Origin: Sinomonas notoginsengisoli
GTDB taxonomy: Bacteria > Actinomycetota > Actinomycetes > Actinomycetales > Micrococcaceae
DNA length: 64,000 nucleotides
Direction of reading: 5' to 3'
Assembly (NCBI RefSeq): GCF_021554725.1
Contig: NZ_JAIZDP010000001.1
Coordinates: 1,140,656 to 1,204,655, forward strand
Notes under the pieces: generated by a model
What the model was told of the DNA's origin: nothing
The model's database searches: none
The model's input: only the letters and a program-made list of their open reading frames with translations
Made by a program: the position numbers and the translations under genes
In this document: piece by piece, positions 8,539 to 17,461 of the stretch
Position numbering within the stretch: position 1 is the first letter of the stretch
Layout of the letters: each line of letters opens with the position of its first letter

Positions 8539-9306
8539 TCAGGTCCGCGGCGGCAGCTGCCTCACGAGCGGCGCCGACCTCCCGACACGGTTCTCGATGC
8601 TGAAGTTCGTCAGCGTGGGCAGGTAGCGGTCGTCCGAGTACTCGACGGCGCGTCCGGCCGAGTCGTAGGTGGTGCGCCGTTCTCGCAGCAGCGGGGCGCC
8701 GGTGCCGATGCCGAGGATCTGCGCATCGGCGGTCGAGGCCGCCACGGCATCGATCGTGTGGTGCGCGCGGTCGAGCGAGATCCCGCGTTCGTGCAGGAAC
8801 TCGAAGACCGACCCGGACTCGGCGTCGAAGTCGAACAGCAGCCTGCCCACGTCCAGCGCGAACGAGCTGCGCTCGAGCATCGCCGCTTCCCCGTCGAGCA
8901 GCCGCAGCCTGAGGATGTCCACGACCTGCGCGCCATCGGGCAGGCCGAGGGCACAGCATGCCTCGGCGCTCGCCTCCCGCCGGGCCACCTCGAGCGTGCG
9001 CTGTCCCGGTTTCAGGTTCTGCGCATGGGCCCACTCGGTGAAGGAGAGGAAGGTCGAGAAGGGCTGCGACTTCGCCCCTGAGCGCACGATGGGCCGACGT
9101 CCGCGGCCCCCGAACAGGAGGCCCTCGTCGCGGAGGGCCGTGAGCGCCTGGCGCACGGTGCCGCGGGAGACCCCGAACTCGCTGCTGAGTGCGGCTTCGC
9201 TCGGCAGGCTCGTCCCGGCGCGCCAGCGCCCGGACGAGATCCGGCCGCGTATCTCCGCCTCGAGCTGCCGGTGCAGCGGCGGCTGCGGTCCGGTCTCTGG
9301 GGGCAT
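8539..9306 (-). CDS. GntR family (HutC/UTRA) transcriptional regulator
   Basis: A 255-residue repressor. The N-terminal winged helix spans about residues 8-75, with SLPSEAALSSEFGVSRGTVRQAL as the recognition region. The UTRA effector domain fills the rest (FDAESGSVFEFLHERGISL, GTGAPLLRERRTTYDSAGR, DDRYLPTLTNFSIE). UTRA proteins respond to small ligands such as amino sugars, sugar phosphates or histidine metabolites; the ligand here is unknown. ATG 9306 is chosen because the DNA-binding domain begins directly after it; upstream codons translate regulatory repeats. It converges on glnR with a 14-bp gap. It may regulate itself through the repeats at 9409-9453 and the palindrome at 9308-9323. Confidence 0.92.
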   Translation of the reverse strand: MPPETGPQPPLHRQLEAEIRGRISSGRWRAGTSLPSEAALSSEFGVSRGTVRQALTALRDEGLLFGGRGRRPIVRSGAKSQPFSTFLSFTEWAHAQNLKPGQRTLEVARREASAEACCALGLPDGAQVVDILRLRLLDGEAAMLERSSFALDVGRLLFDFDAESGSVFEFLHERGISLDRAHHTIDAVAASTADAQILGIGTGAPLLRERRTTYDSAGRAVEYSDDRYLPTLTNFSIENRVGRSAPLVRQLPPRT

Positions 9307-9307
9307 A

Positions 9308-9323
9308 ACTTGAGCGTACAAGT
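9308..9323. promoter_or_regulatory. Inverted repeat at the gntR start
   Basis: ACTTG-N6-CAAGT, immediately before the gntR start codon on the minus strand. It contains the GTACAA word also found in the tandem repeats 100 bp upstream. A bound repressor would block the ribosome-binding region and early transcription. Confidence 0.45.
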
Positions 9324-9408
9324 GGGTTGGGACGTCACCGGCGGAATCAAGCCGAAGGCGGGTGAACACTTGGCGAACAATGGGCAACGGCCCACCTCGA
9401 CTGCTCAT

Positions 9409-9453
9409 GCTGTCTGTACAACTGCTGTCTGTACAACTGCCGTCTGCACACCC
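9409..9453. repeat. Three tandem 15-bp GntR-operator-like repeats
   Basis: Two identical copies of GCTGTCTGTACAACT (9409-9423 and 9424-9438) are followed by a degenerate third (9439-9453). Each holds TGTCTGTACA, which fits the GT-N-AC core of GntR-family operators. The 15-bp spacing is not an integral number of helical turns. They lie 103 bp upstream of the gntR start. The region 9307-9692 holds no convincing protein gene. Confidence 0.6.
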
Positions 9454-9503
9454 GAATAGTGGAGCGACGGCGTCTGGCACCGTCCCCGAAGACGGGGAAC
9501 GCG

Positions 9504-9535
9504 CGAGGGCCCCGCAGAGCAGTGCGGGGCCCTCG
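9504..9535 (+). terminator. Strong hairpin, plus-strand terminator without a gene
   Basis: Perfect 12-bp arms (CGAGGGCCCCGC at 9504-9515, complement 9524-9535) with an 8-nt loop and TCTTA behind it on the plus strand. No plus-strand protein gene ends before it; the nearest one, glnR, stops 980 bp away. It could insulate mshD or end a short unannotated RNA starting near the 9409-9453 repeats. Confidence 0.6.
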
Positions 9536-9679
9536 TCTTACTGTGGAGGACATACGGGTCGAACGTATCAAGCCACCCCACTGGTGGATCCCCCTTGGCC
9601 GCCGATCTCGGCGGCAGATGACGACTGTACCCGAGCATGACGGCCCGGGCAAACCGCTGCCTATTCGCGTGCCGTTCGC

Positions 9680-9685
9680 TAGCCT
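9680..9685 (+). promoter_or_regulatory. -10 box for leaderless mshD
   Basis: TAGCCT lies exactly 7 nt before the mshD ATG, and there is no Shine-Dalgarno. Transcription would start at or next to the A of the ATG. Confidence 0.55.
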
Positions 9686-9692
9686 GTCTCCC

Positions 9693-10697
9693 ATGACCAG
9701 CGCATACCCGCAGGATTGGCCAGTCACAGTCGTCGAGGGACGCGTTCCGCAGGCGCTGTGGACCGAGATCCGGGCGCTGCTGGACGCCGCCGAGGACTCG
9801 GACGGCAACCCGCCCCTGTCCGAGCAGACCACGGTGCTCCTCCGGTCACCCGACACCCATTCGGAAGAGGTGCTCACTGTGGCGGTCCATGCGCTCGACG
9901 ACACCTCGGGCTCGTCCGCCCCCGAGGACCTGGCAGGCCTCGCGGCCATCGCCTTCGGACCCGACGACGTGGGGGTAGCCGAGCTGGCCGTCCACCCCAA
10001 CTACCGCAACCAGGGAGTGGGCATGCGCATCGTCGAGGCCATCCTGGAGCTGCGCGGGGCCCGGGGCCTCGAGGACCTCAGGGCCTGGTCACACGGCAAC
10101 CACGAGGCGGCCGCCGAGCTCGCCGCCCACTACGGGTTCGTCCCGGAGCGCGAGCTATGGAAGATGGTGCTCGTGCGCCACGCCCATGAGGACACCCCGC
10201 CCCTGCCGGAGGACGTGAAGATCCGCACTTTCGTCCTCGGCCGGGACGAGGAGCCGTGGCTCGCCGCCAACCGCGCCGCGTTCGCGCACCACCCCGAGCA
10301 GGGACAGCTGCGCCGCAGCGACCTCGAGGCACGCATGGCAGAGGAGTGGTTCGACCCGAAGGGCTTCTTCCTCGCCGTCGACGGCGCCGATCGCATCCTC
10401 GGCTTCCACTGGACCAAAGTCCACCCCGCCCATGGCGAGCACCGAGCGCTCGGCGAGGTGTACGCCGTCGGAGTCGTCCCCGAGGCGCAGGGCCGCGGCC
10501 TGGGCAAGGCACTCACGCTCCACGGCATCGACTACCTGCACTCCCTCGGTTTGGTCACGGTGATGCTGTACACCGACGCTGACAACCAGCCCGCGGTGGC
10601 AATGTACCGTCGGCTCGGGTTCACGCTGTGGGACAAGGACGTCCTGTACAGGGGGCCGGCGCCCGCCGAGGACGGGCCGTCGGAGCGGCGCCCCTAG
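9693..10697 (+). CDS. mshD: Mycothiol synthase MshD
   Basis: A 334-residue protein with two tandem GNAT domains, the architecture of MshD, which acetylates Cys-GlcN-Ins in the last step of mycothiol synthesis. The N-terminal domain contains ELAVHPNYRNQGVGMRIVEAIL (motif A, about residues 98-119); the C-terminal domain has EVYAVGVVPEAQGRGLGKALTLHG (about 250-273) and ends with VAMYRRLGFTLWDKDVLY. The C-terminal domain is the active one in characterised MshD. The start follows a TAGCCT box by 7 nt. Presence of mshD places the organism among mycothiol-using actinobacteria. A second promoter-like TAGGGT just after its stop probably serves ppk. Confidence 0.95.
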   Translation: MTSAYPQDWPVTVVEGRVPQALWTEIRALLDAAEDSDGNPPLSEQTTVLLRSPDTHSEEVLTVAVHALDDTSGSSAPEDLAGLAAIAFGPDDVGVAELAVHPNYRNQGVGMRIVEAILELRGARGLEDLRAWSHGNHEAAAELAAHYGFVPERELWKMVLVRHAHEDTPPLPEDVKIRTFVLGRDEEPWLAANRAAFAHHPEQGQLRRSDLEARMAEEWFDPKGFFLAVDGADRILGFHWTKVHPAHGEHRALGEVYAVGVVPEAQGRGLGKALTLHGIDYLHSLGLVTVMLYTDADNQPAVAMYRRLGFTLWDKDVLYRGPAPAEDGPSERRP

Positions 10698-10745
10698 TAG
10701 GGTTGGACCAGAATCAGACCCGCCACACACGCTCGGGGAGGAACC

Positions 10746-13106
10746 ATGACTGAAGCCGCCCGGGACCAGAGCACCGCCTCTGCGCCCCGCCCCTCCGTGG
10801 CCGTCACACCCGGATTGACGCACGACGGCGCCCCCTCGCCGGCCGCCGTCCCCTCCCCCGCCGCCGCAGCCGCATCAGCCGCCACCGCGCCGTCGTCCGT
10901 ATGGGCCCCTGCCCGCACCGGCGTGTTCGGGTCCTCCGAAGTCCCTGCCGCGCGCGCCACCGAGGACCGCATCTACATCCCCGAAGCCGTCCCGAGCCTC
11001 GCTCCGGAGGGCGAGCACGGCCCGGACCGCTTCCTCGACCGAGAACTGAGCTGGCTCGCGTTCAATGCGCGCGTCCTCGAACTCGCCGAGGACCCAGACC
11101 TGTTCCTCCTCGAGCGGGTCAGCTTCCTCTCGATCTTCGCGTCGAATCTGGACGAGTTCTTCATGGTCCGCGTAGCCGGACTCAAACGGCGCATCGCCAC
11201 CGGCCTGGCCGTCCCCTCCCCCGCCGGGCTGAGCCCGCAGGAGGTCTTCGACCAGATCTCGGAAGCAGCGCACGTGCTCCAGGAGCGCCACAGCCTCTTG
11301 TTCTCACAGCAGATCCGCCCAGCCCTCGCGGAGGCGGGGATCCGCCTCGTCTCGTGGGAGGACCTCAGCGACACAGAGCACGAGCAGCTCACCACGCTGT
11401 TCTCCGAGCAGGTCTTCCCGATCCTGACCCCGCTCGCGCTGGACCCGGCCCACCCGTTCCCCTACATCTCCGGCCTCTCGCTCAACCTCGCAGTAATCGT
11501 CCGCAATCCGGTCAGTGAGAAGGAGCTGTTCGCCCGGCTCAAGGTTCCGGACCAGCTGCCCCGGCTCATCGCCGTGGACGGCCAGCGTGCGGGCAGCCGG
11601 CGCAGCGCACGCTTCATCCCGCTCGAGGACCTCATCGCGGTCCACCTCGACCAGCTCTTCCCCGGAATGGAGGTGCTCGAGCACCACACCTTCCGGGTGA
11701 CCCGCAACGAGGACCTCGAGGTCGAGGAGGACGACGCCGAAAACCTCCTCCAGGCACTCGAGAAGGAACTCCTGCGTCGACGCTTCGGGCCGCCGGTGCG
11801 CCTCGAGGTCACCACGGACATCAGCCCGAACGTCCTGGCCCTGCTCGTGCGCGAGCTCGGAGTCGAGGAGCCCGAGGTGTACTCGCTCCCGGCGCCCCTG
11901 GACCTGCGCGGCCTGTCCGTGGTCGCCGGGATCGACCGCCCAGAGCTGCACTACCCGAAGCAGCTCGCCCACACCTCCCGGTTCCTCAATGAGTCCGAGA
12001 CGTCCAAGGCCGCGGACGTCTTCGCCGCCATGCGCCGCCGCGACATCCTCCTGCACCACCCCTACGACTCGTTCTCGACCTCCGTCCAGGCGTTCCTCGA
12101 GCAGGCCGCGGCGGACCCGAGGGTCCAGGCGATCAAGCAGACCCTGTACCGCACGTCCGGTGACTCACCGATCGTCGACGCCCTCATCGACGCCGCCGAG
12201 GCCGGCAAGCAGGTCCTGGCGCTCGTGGAGATCAAGGCGCGCTTCGACGAGCAGGCCAACATCTCGTGGGCACGCAAGCTCGAGCAGGCCGGCGTCCACG
12301 TCGTGTACGGGATCGTGGGACTCAAAACGCACTGCAAGCTCTCCCTCGTGGTGCGCCAGGAGAAGGACGGGCTGCGCCGCTACTGCCACATCGGCACCGG
12401 AAACTACCACCCGCGCACCGCCCGGTACTACGAGGACCTGGGCCTCCTTACCTGCGACGAGCAGGTGGGCGACGACCTCTCCAAGCTGTTCAACCAGCTC
12501 TCCGGCTACGCGCCAAAGTCCACGTTCAAGCGGCTCCTCGTGGCGCCGCGCTCAGTGCGCTCCGGGCTGATCGACCGCATCGAGACCGAGATCCGCAACG
12601 CGAGGGCCGGCCTTCGGGCGCGCGTGATCATCAAGGTCAACTCGATGGTCGACGAGGCCGTCATCGACTCCCTCTACAGGGCCTCCCAGGCAGGGGTGAA
12701 GGTCGACATCATCGTTCGCGGCATCTGCGCCCTCCGCCCGGGCGTGCCGGGCCTGAGCGAGAACGTGACGGTCCGCTCGATCCTCGGCCGCTTCCTCGAG
12801 CATTCCCGGGTCTTCGCCTTCGCCAATGGCGGCAATCCCGTGGTGTACATCGGCTCCGCAGACATGATGCACCGCAACCTGGACCGCCGAGTGGAGGCCC
12901 TCGTGCAGCTGCGGAACCGCGAGGACATCGCCGACCTCATCGCCCTTCTGGACCGATACCTCGCCCCGACCACCTCATCCTGGCACCTGGGCCGCGAGGG
13001 CCATTGGACACGGCACCACCTCGATGAGGCAGGGCACCCACTCGAGGACATCCAGTCCTGGCTCCTCGCGTCCCGCGCCCGGCAGCGAGCCACAAGCCTC
13101 CGCTGA
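10746..13106 (+). CDS. ppk1: Polyphosphate kinase 1
   Basis: A 786-residue PPK1, which reversibly polymerises the ATP gamma-phosphate into inorganic polyphosphate. After a roughly 90-residue Ala/Pro/Ser-rich N-terminal extension, the catalytic body begins at [17 protein letters not shown]. The two histidines of the active site fall in [12 protein letters not shown] (about residue 528) and [22 protein letters not shown] (about 547), spaced as in E. coli PPK1 (H435/H454). The extension makes it longer than the roughly 690-residue E. coli enzyme and looks disordered. A GGAGG Shine-Dalgarno precedes the ATG. The Nudix gene begins in the ppk stop codon. Confidence 0.96.
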   Translation: MTEAARDQSTASAPRPSVAVTPGLTHDGAPSPAAVPSPAAAAASAATAPSSVWAPARTGVFGSSEVPAARATEDRIYIPEAVPSLAPEGEHGPDRFLDRELSWLAFNARVLELAEDPDLFLLERVSFLSIFASNLDEFFMVRVAGLKRRIATGLAVPSPAGLSPQEVFDQISEAAHVLQERHSLLFSQQIRPALAEAGIRLVSWEDLSDTEHEQLTTLFSEQVFPILTPLALDPAHPFPYISGLSLNLAVIVRNPVSEKELFARLKVPDQLPRLIAVDGQRAGSRRSARFIPLEDLIAVHLDQLFPGMEVLEHHTFRVTRNEDLEVEEDDAENLLQALEKELLRRRFGPPVRLEVTTDISPNVLALLVRELGVEEPEVYSLPAPLDLRGLSVVAGIDRPELHYPKQLAHTSRFLNESETSKAADVFAAMRRRDILLHHPYDSFSTSVQAFLEQAAADPRVQAIKQTLYRTSGDSPIVDALIDAAEAGKQVLALVEIKARFDEQANISWARKLEQAGVHVVYGIVGLKTHCKLSLVVRQEKDGLRRYCHIGTGNYHPRTARYYEDLGLLTCDEQVGDDLSKLFNQLSGYAPKSTFKRLLVAPRSVRSGLIDRIETEIRNARAGLRARVIIKVNSMVDEAVIDSLYRASQAGVKVDIIVRGICALRPGVPGLSENVTVRSILGRFLEHSRVFAFANGGNPVVYIGSADMMHRNLDRRVEALVQLRNREDIADLIALLDRYLAPTTSSWHLGREGHWTRHHLDEAGHPLEDIQSWLLASRARQRATSLR

Positions 13107-14080
13107 TGACGGACACCCCGGTCGAGGACCAGGCCGAACACCCCGGCGAGCCGATCGCCGTCCACGCCGCAGGGACCATCCCCTGGCGGCGTGACGCGGA
13201 CCGGCTCGAGGTCCTGCTCATCCACCGTCCCCGCTACGACGACTGGTCCTGGCCCAAGGGCAAGCTCGACCCCGGGGAGACGCTCCCCGAGTGCGCCCTG
13301 CGCGAAGCGCGGGAGGAGATCGGGGTCGACGCCCGCTTGGGCCTCCCCCTGCCGACCACCCACTACCGCGTCTCGGCCGGCCTCAAGGCCGTCAGCTATT
13401 GGGCGCAGCAGCTCAACGGCAGCGCGCGTGCGCGGCCCGACGGAGTGGAAGTCGACCAGACCCACTGGTGCAGCCCCGAGGAGGCCGCGCTCCTGCTGAG
13501 CAACCAGGTGGACGCCGAGCCGCTCGAGGCGCTCGTCGAGGCGCACCGCAACGGCACCCTCGCGACCCGTCCACTCATCCTCCTGCGCCACGCCAAGGCC
13601 AAGCCCCGAAGCTCGTGGACCAAGGCCGAGGGCGACCGGACGCTCGCAGCGAGCGGTGTCCGGCAGGCACAGGCCGTGGGACGGCTCCTCACGGTGTGGA
13701 AGCCCCTCCGAGTCGCGACGAGCCCGTGGCGCCGCTGCATCGACACGGTGCTGCCGTATGTGCGGGCATCCCCGGACAAGGTCAAGATCCGACTTGTCGA
13801 GGACCTCACCGAGCACCGCGCGGCGAGGCGACCGCGGAAGGCCGCCGCCGCCGTCGTGCGTCTGTTCGACAAGGGCAAGCCCGCCCTGATCTGCACGCAC
13901 CGCCCGGTGCTGCCGACTCTCCTGGACGAGTTCCGGACGTTCCTCGACCCGGGCCTCGCCTCGAAGCTGCCCACGTCCGATCCGTACCTGGCCCCCGGCG
14001 AGCTCATCGTGTTCCACGTGCCCGTCGAGGATCCGGCGCGCGTCGTGGCGCTCGAACAGATGAAGCCCTATGACGACTAG
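13106..14080 (+). CDS. MutT1-type Nudix hydrolase / histidine phosphatase fusion
   Basis: A 324-residue two-domain enzyme. Residues about 15-150 form a Nudix domain with a perfect Nudix box, [23 protein letters not shown]. Residues about 158-300 form a histidine-phosphatase domain opening with [11 protein letters not shown] (the RH catalytic pair) and containing [10 protein letters not shown]. This matches mycobacterial MutT1, which removes 8-oxo-dGTP and hydrolyses diadenosine polyphosphates or diphosphoinositol-like substrates. The start ATG shares one base with the ppk1 stop, giving tight coupling. Adjacency to ppk1 also fits nucleotide or polyphosphate housekeeping. Confidence 0.93.
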   Translation: MTDTPVEDQAEHPGEPIAVHAAGTIPWRRDADRLEVLLIHRPRYDDWSWPKGKLDPGETLPECALREAREEIGVDARLGLPLPTTHYRVSAGLKAVSYWAQQLNGSARARPDGVEVDQTHWCSPEEAALLLSNQVDAEPLEALVEAHRNGTLATRPLILLRHAKAKPRSSWTKAEGDRTLAASGVRQAQAVGRLLTVWKPLRVATSPWRRCIDTVLPYVRASPDKVKIRLVEDLTEHRAARRPRKAAAAVVRLFDKGKPALICTHRPVLPTLLDEFRTFLDPGLASKLPTSDPYLAPGELIVFHVPVEDPARVVALEQMKPYDD

Positions 14081-14090
14081 GCTGGATGCC

Positions 14091-14906
14091 ATGATCCCGA
14101 CCCCCTACGAGGACCTCCTACGGGATGTGCTCGAGCACGGCACCCACAAGGGCGACCGCACCGGAACCGGCACCCGCAGCGTGTTCGGCCGCCAGATCCG
14201 CTTCGACCTGGCCAAGGGGTTCCCCCTCGTGACCACGAAGCGGGTCCATTTCAAGTCCGTGGCGCTCGAGCTGCTGTGGTTCCTCCGCGGCGACTCGAAC
14301 GCGCGCTGGCTACAGGAGCAGGGAGTCACCATCTGGGACGAGTGGGCGGACGACGCCGGCGAGCTCGGTCCCGTCTACGGCGTCCAGTGGCGCTCATGGC
14401 CCACTCCGGACGGGGAGCACATCGACCAGATCGCCGCGGTGATGGAGTCGCTGCGCACCAACCCGGACTCGCGCCGGCACATCGTCTCGGCCTGGAACGT
14501 CGGCGAGATCTCCAAAATGGCCCTCCCGCCGTGCCACACGCTGTTCCAGTTCTACGTGGAGCCGTCCGAGGACGGGCCCGCGAAGCTCTCGTGCCAGCTC
14601 TACCAGCGCAGCGCGGACATGTTCCTCGGGGTCCCGTTCAACATCGCCTCCTACGCCCTGCTGACCCACATGGCCGCGCAGCAGCTCGGCATGGGCGTCG
14701 GCGAGTTCGTGTGGACGGGCGCAGACTGCCACATCTACGACAACCACCTCGAGCAGGTCCGCGAACAGCTCTCGCGCGATCCCTACCCGGCACCGCAGCT
14801 GGCGATCGCGCGCGTCCCGGAAAGCATCTTCGACTACCGGTACGAGGACTTCGAGGTGCTCGGATACCAGCACCACCCCGCGATCAAGGCGCGCGTAGCG
14901 GTGTGA
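14091..14906 (+). CDS. thyA: Thymidylate synthase
   Basis: A 271-residue ThyA converting dUMP to dTMP with methylene-tetrahydrofolate. Landmarks: [19 protein letters not shown] near the N-terminus, [13 protein letters not shown], the catalytic cysteine in [13 protein letters not shown], the nucleotide-binding [18 protein letters not shown], and [12 protein letters not shown] 14070 would give 278 residues, but 14091 fits family length ([10 protein letters not shown]) and has TAGGCT exactly 7 nt upstream, matching the leaderless pattern, so thyA may have its own promoter inside the Nudix gene. folA follows directly; the two genes form the dTMP-folate cycle. Confidence 0.96.
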   Translation: MIPTPYEDLLRDVLEHGTHKGDRTGTGTRSVFGRQIRFDLAKGFPLVTTKRVHFKSVALELLWFLRGDSNARWLQEQGVTIWDEWADDAGELGPVYGVQWRSWPTPDGEHIDQIAAVMESLRTNPDSRRHIVSAWNVGEISKMALPPCHTLFQFYVEPSEDGPAKLSCQLYQRSADMFLGVPFNIASYALLTHMAAQQLGMGVGEFVWTGADCHIYDNHLEQVREQLSRDPYPAPQLAIARVPESIFDYRYEDFEVLGYQHHPAIKARVAV

Positions 14907-14914
14907 ACGGCGGG

Positions 14915-15451
14915 ATGACCGGCATCGAAAAGCCCGGGATCGGCCTCATCTGGGCGCAGACCCAGGAGGGCGGGGTCATCGGCAAGGCCGGGGGCATGCC
15001 CTGGCATGTGCCCGAGGACATGAAGCACTTCGCTGCGACCACCACCGGCCACCCCATCGTCATGGGGCGCAGGACGTGGGAATCGATCCCCGAGCGCTTC
15101 CGGCCCTTCACCGGCCGCACGAACATCATCGTCACGCGCCAAGCAGGCTGGGAAGCGGCCGGCACCGTGTCCGCGCATTCCCTCGACGAGGCCCTCGCTG
15201 TGGCCGCGCAGTCTGAGGGCGGGGAGCGGGTGTGGGTCATCGGAGGCGGCGAGATCTTCGACGAGGCCCTGCCGCTCGCGGATCTCGCGGTGGTGACGAT
15301 CCTGGACCTCGACGTGGACGGCGACACGTTCGCGCCCCACTTGGACAGCTCCTGGCGCCTCGCATCAGTGCGGCCGGACGACGGCGGGTGGCACACCTCG
15401 CGCACCGGTGTCCCCTACCGCATCGTGGAGTTCCGGCGAGGCCAGGCATGA
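14915..15451 (+). CDS. folA: Dihydrofolate reductase
   Basis: A 178-residue DHFR regenerating tetrahydrofolate from the dihydrofolate released by ThyA. It shows GVIGKAGGMPWHVPEDMKHF, with the acidic active-site residue in PEDM, IVMGRRTWESIPERFRPF, the NADPH-binding GRTNIIVTRQ, and VWVIGGGEIFDEALPLAD. ATG 14915 is chosen; GTG 14903 overlaps the thyA stop (GTGTGA) and is an alternative adding four residues. The stop overlaps the next ATG by 4 bp, so thyA, folA and the following small gene form one operon. Confidence 0.95.
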   Translation: MTGIEKPGIGLIWAQTQEGGVIGKAGGMPWHVPEDMKHFAATTTGHPIVMGRRTWESIPERFRPFTGRTNIIVTRQAGWEAAGTVSAHSLDEALAVAAQSEGGERVWVIGGGEIFDEALPLADLAVVTILDLDVDGDTFAPHLDSSWRLASVRPDDGGWHTSRTGVPYRIVEFRRGQA

Positions 15452-16104
15452 CGGTGGACGACGCGCCCGTCCAGGAGGCGCCCATGCCCGAGCAGATCGG
15501 CCTCGGGTTCGCGGAGATCCTGGCCCTTCTGGCGTTCCACGGCGGCGAATCCGGCCCGGCGGCGGCCGCCCTCCTCGGCGTTGACCGGTACGAGAACCTG
15601 CCGGACATGGTCTCCGCCGGGGTGTCCTCGCTAGTTGCGCGGAGCTACGCCCACGTCGATCCCCATGGCGAACTGAGCATCGAGGGCGAGGTGGCCGGCA
15701 TCGCCATCGCCCTGGGTGCGGCCGAGCGGCGCATGCTCCTCACCCTCGAGTCCCCGGCCTGGACCGACCGGATCGTCCTGCTCGAAGCACCCGACGTCGC
15801 GGTCCTGTTGAGGCCGCGCGCCTATGGGACCTGGTGGGCGCTCCCCCAGCCCGCCGACCTCCCAGGCGCCGAGGCCACGCTGAACCTCGTCCGCGGTCAT
15901 CTCACCGAGAATCCTCGAGGCCGGGTACTCGTGGAGCGCCACGTGGAGGGGCAGGGCGTCGCGCTCAGCGTGCGGAGGTCGGACGACGGCGGGTGGCTGC
16001 TGGGGCAGACGGTCCCCGGATCCGAGGAACTTGCCGAATTCCCTGCAGATGACGCCGCACTGCTCGTCACCCTGCGGGCCGTCAGGGGCGACCAGGTTCG
16101 CTGA
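15448..16104 (+). CDS. Conserved hypothetical protein behind folA
   Basis: A 218-residue acidic soluble protein with no motif I recognise. It starts ATGA-overlapped with folA, so it is translationally coupled. Two mixed alpha/beta halves are suggested: an N-terminal helical part (LGFAEILALLAFHGGESG to about residue 75) and a strand-rich part with RRMLLTLESP and ALSVRRSDDGGWLLGQTVPG. There is no signal peptide and no TM segment. The overall character recalls ESX-associated EspG-like proteins, but the match is too weak to call. Codon use matches the neighbours, so it is very likely expressed. Confidence 0.8.
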   Translation: MTVDDAPVQEAPMPEQIGLGFAEILALLAFHGGESGPAAAALLGVDRYENLPDMVSAGVSSLVARSYAHVDPHGELSIEGEVAGIAIALGAAERRMLLTLESPAWTDRIVLLEAPDVAVLLRPRAYGTWWALPQPADLPGAEATLNLVRGHLTENPRGRVLVERHVEGQGVALSVRRSDDGGWLLGQTVPGSEELAEFPADDAALLVTLRAVRGDQVR

Positions 16105-16202
16105 GCGCGCGGTGCGATGTGCTCGCCGGCGAGCGCGCGGCGTCGTGCGTCCCCCGTGCGTCAGGGTGAGACACGCCATAGGCGACCAGTTGCCCGGATC
16201 CG

Positions 16203-16208
16203 TAGAAT
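16203..16208 (+). promoter_or_regulatory. -10 box for leaderless asd
   Basis: TAGAAT lies 7 nt before the asd ATG, with no Shine-Dalgarno between. The 111-bp gap upstream also holds a 14-bp palindrome at 16121-16134, possibly the end of the folA transcript, and a GGCGTCGTGCGT word shared with the deaD leader. Confidence 0.6.
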
Positions 16209-16215
16209 AGAGCCC

Positions 16216-17355
16216 ATGACTTCTTCGGTAGGCTTTGTCGGTTGGCGTGGCATGGTCGGCTCCGTCCTCATGGAGCGCATGCAGGACGAGGGCGATTTCG
16301 CGTCAATCGACCCGGTGTTCTTCTCCACGTCCAACGCCGGAGGCCCCGCCCCGGCCTTCGCGGGTTCTGCCGCGGGCGATGCCGGTGCCCTCCAGGACGC
16401 CTACGACATCGAGGCACTGAAGAAGCTCCCGATCATCGTCACCGCCCAGGGCGGCGACTACACCAAGCAGGTCCACCCGCAGCTCCGCGCCGCCGGCTGG
16501 GACGGCCTCTGGATCGACGCAGCCTCGACGATGCGGATGAACGACGACTCGATCATCGTGCTCGACCCGGTGAACCGGAAGGTCATCGACGAAGGCCTCG
16601 CGACCGGGGCGAAGGACTTCATCGGCGGAAACTGCACCGTGTCCTGCATGCTCATGGGCCTCGGCGGCCTGTTCCGCAACAACCTCGTCGAGTGGGGCAC
16701 GTCCATGACGTACCAGGCCGCCTCGGGCGGCGGTGCAAGGCACATGCGCGAGCTCCTCACCCAGTTCGGCACGCTCAACGGTGCTGTCGCCGCGGAGCTG
16801 TCCGACCCGGCGTCGGCCATCCTCGAAATCGACCGCAAGGTCCTCGCCGCCCAGCGCGGGGGGGTCGACGCGACCCAGTTCGGCGTCCCCCTCGCGGGCT
16901 CACTCATCCCGTGGATTGACGCGGACCTCGGCAACGGCCAGTCCAAGGAGGAGTGGAAGGCGGGCGTGGAGACGAACAAGATCCTCGGCACGGGCGCCGG
17001 CTCCGAGATCGAGCCGCTGATCATGGACGGCCTGTGCGTGCGCATCGGCGCGATGCGCTCCCACTCGCAGGCGCTCACACTCAAGCTGCGCGAGGACCTC
17101 TCCGTGGCGGAGATCGAGAAGCTGATCGACGCCGACAACGAGTGGGCGCACGTGGTGCCCAACGAGAAAAAGGCCTCGATGGACCAGCTGACCCCCGTGG
17201 CTGCCTCGGGAACCCTCGACATCCCCGTGGGCCGCATCCGCAAGCTCGAGATGGGCCCGCAGTACATCTCCGCGTTCACGGTGGGCGACCAGCTCCTGTG
17301 GGGCGCTGCCGAGCCGCTGCGCCGCATGCTGAAGATCGCCACCGGCACACTCTGA
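16216..17355 (+). CDS. asd: Aspartate-semialdehyde dehydrogenase, proteobacterial type
   Basis: A 379-residue ASADH reducing aspartyl phosphate to aspartate semialdehyde for Lys, Met, Thr and DAP synthesis. It follows the E. coli Asd pattern almost throughout: [21 protein letters not shown] (NADP-binding), [20 protein letters not shown], the active-site cysteine in [29 protein letters not shown] and [21 protein letters not shown]. Many actinobacteria carry the shorter Gram-positive Asd, so the E. coli-like form is notable though not rare in Micrococcaceae. Start supported by the TAGAAT box 7 nt upstream. A hairpin follows the stop. Confidence 0.96.
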   Translation: MTSSVGFVGWRGMVGSVLMERMQDEGDFASIDPVFFSTSNAGGPAPAFAGSAAGDAGALQDAYDIEALKKLPIIVTAQGGDYTKQVHPQLRAAGWDGLWIDAASTMRMNDDSIIVLDPVNRKVIDEGLATGAKDFIGGNCTVSCMLMGLGGLFRNNLVEWGTSMTYQAASGGGARHMRELLTQFGTLNGAVAAELSDPASAILEIDRKVLAAQRGGVDATQFGVPLAGSLIPWIDADLGNGQSKEEWKAGVETNKILGTGAGSEIEPLIMDGLCVRIGAMRSHSQALTLKLREDLSVAEIEKLIDADNEWAHVVPNEKKASMDQLTPVAASGTLDIPVGRIRKLEMGPQYISAFTVGDQLLWGAAEPLRRMLKIATGTL

Positions 17356-17363
17356 GGCTCCAT

Positions 17364-17383
17364 GGCCCGCCACTTGGCGGGCC
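17364..17383. terminator. Hairpin after asd
   Basis: GGCCCGCC-ACTT-GGCGGGCC, an 8-bp perfect stem 8 bp past the asd stop, inside a longer imperfect GAGGC/GCCTC clamp. There is no T-run. It lies between convergent genes and may serve both. Confidence 0.6.
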
Positions 17384-17461
17384 TCGGACGGCCCTGAGCC
17401 GCATGATCGATGCTGCCCAGCACCGCTTTTGCGGTTCAGGGCCACTCATCGGGGCGGGCGC

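Noticed and set aside
9409..9453. Possible CRISPR-like array
   Set aside because: Only three 15-bp units with no spacers; operator repeats fit better, and no cas genes are present.
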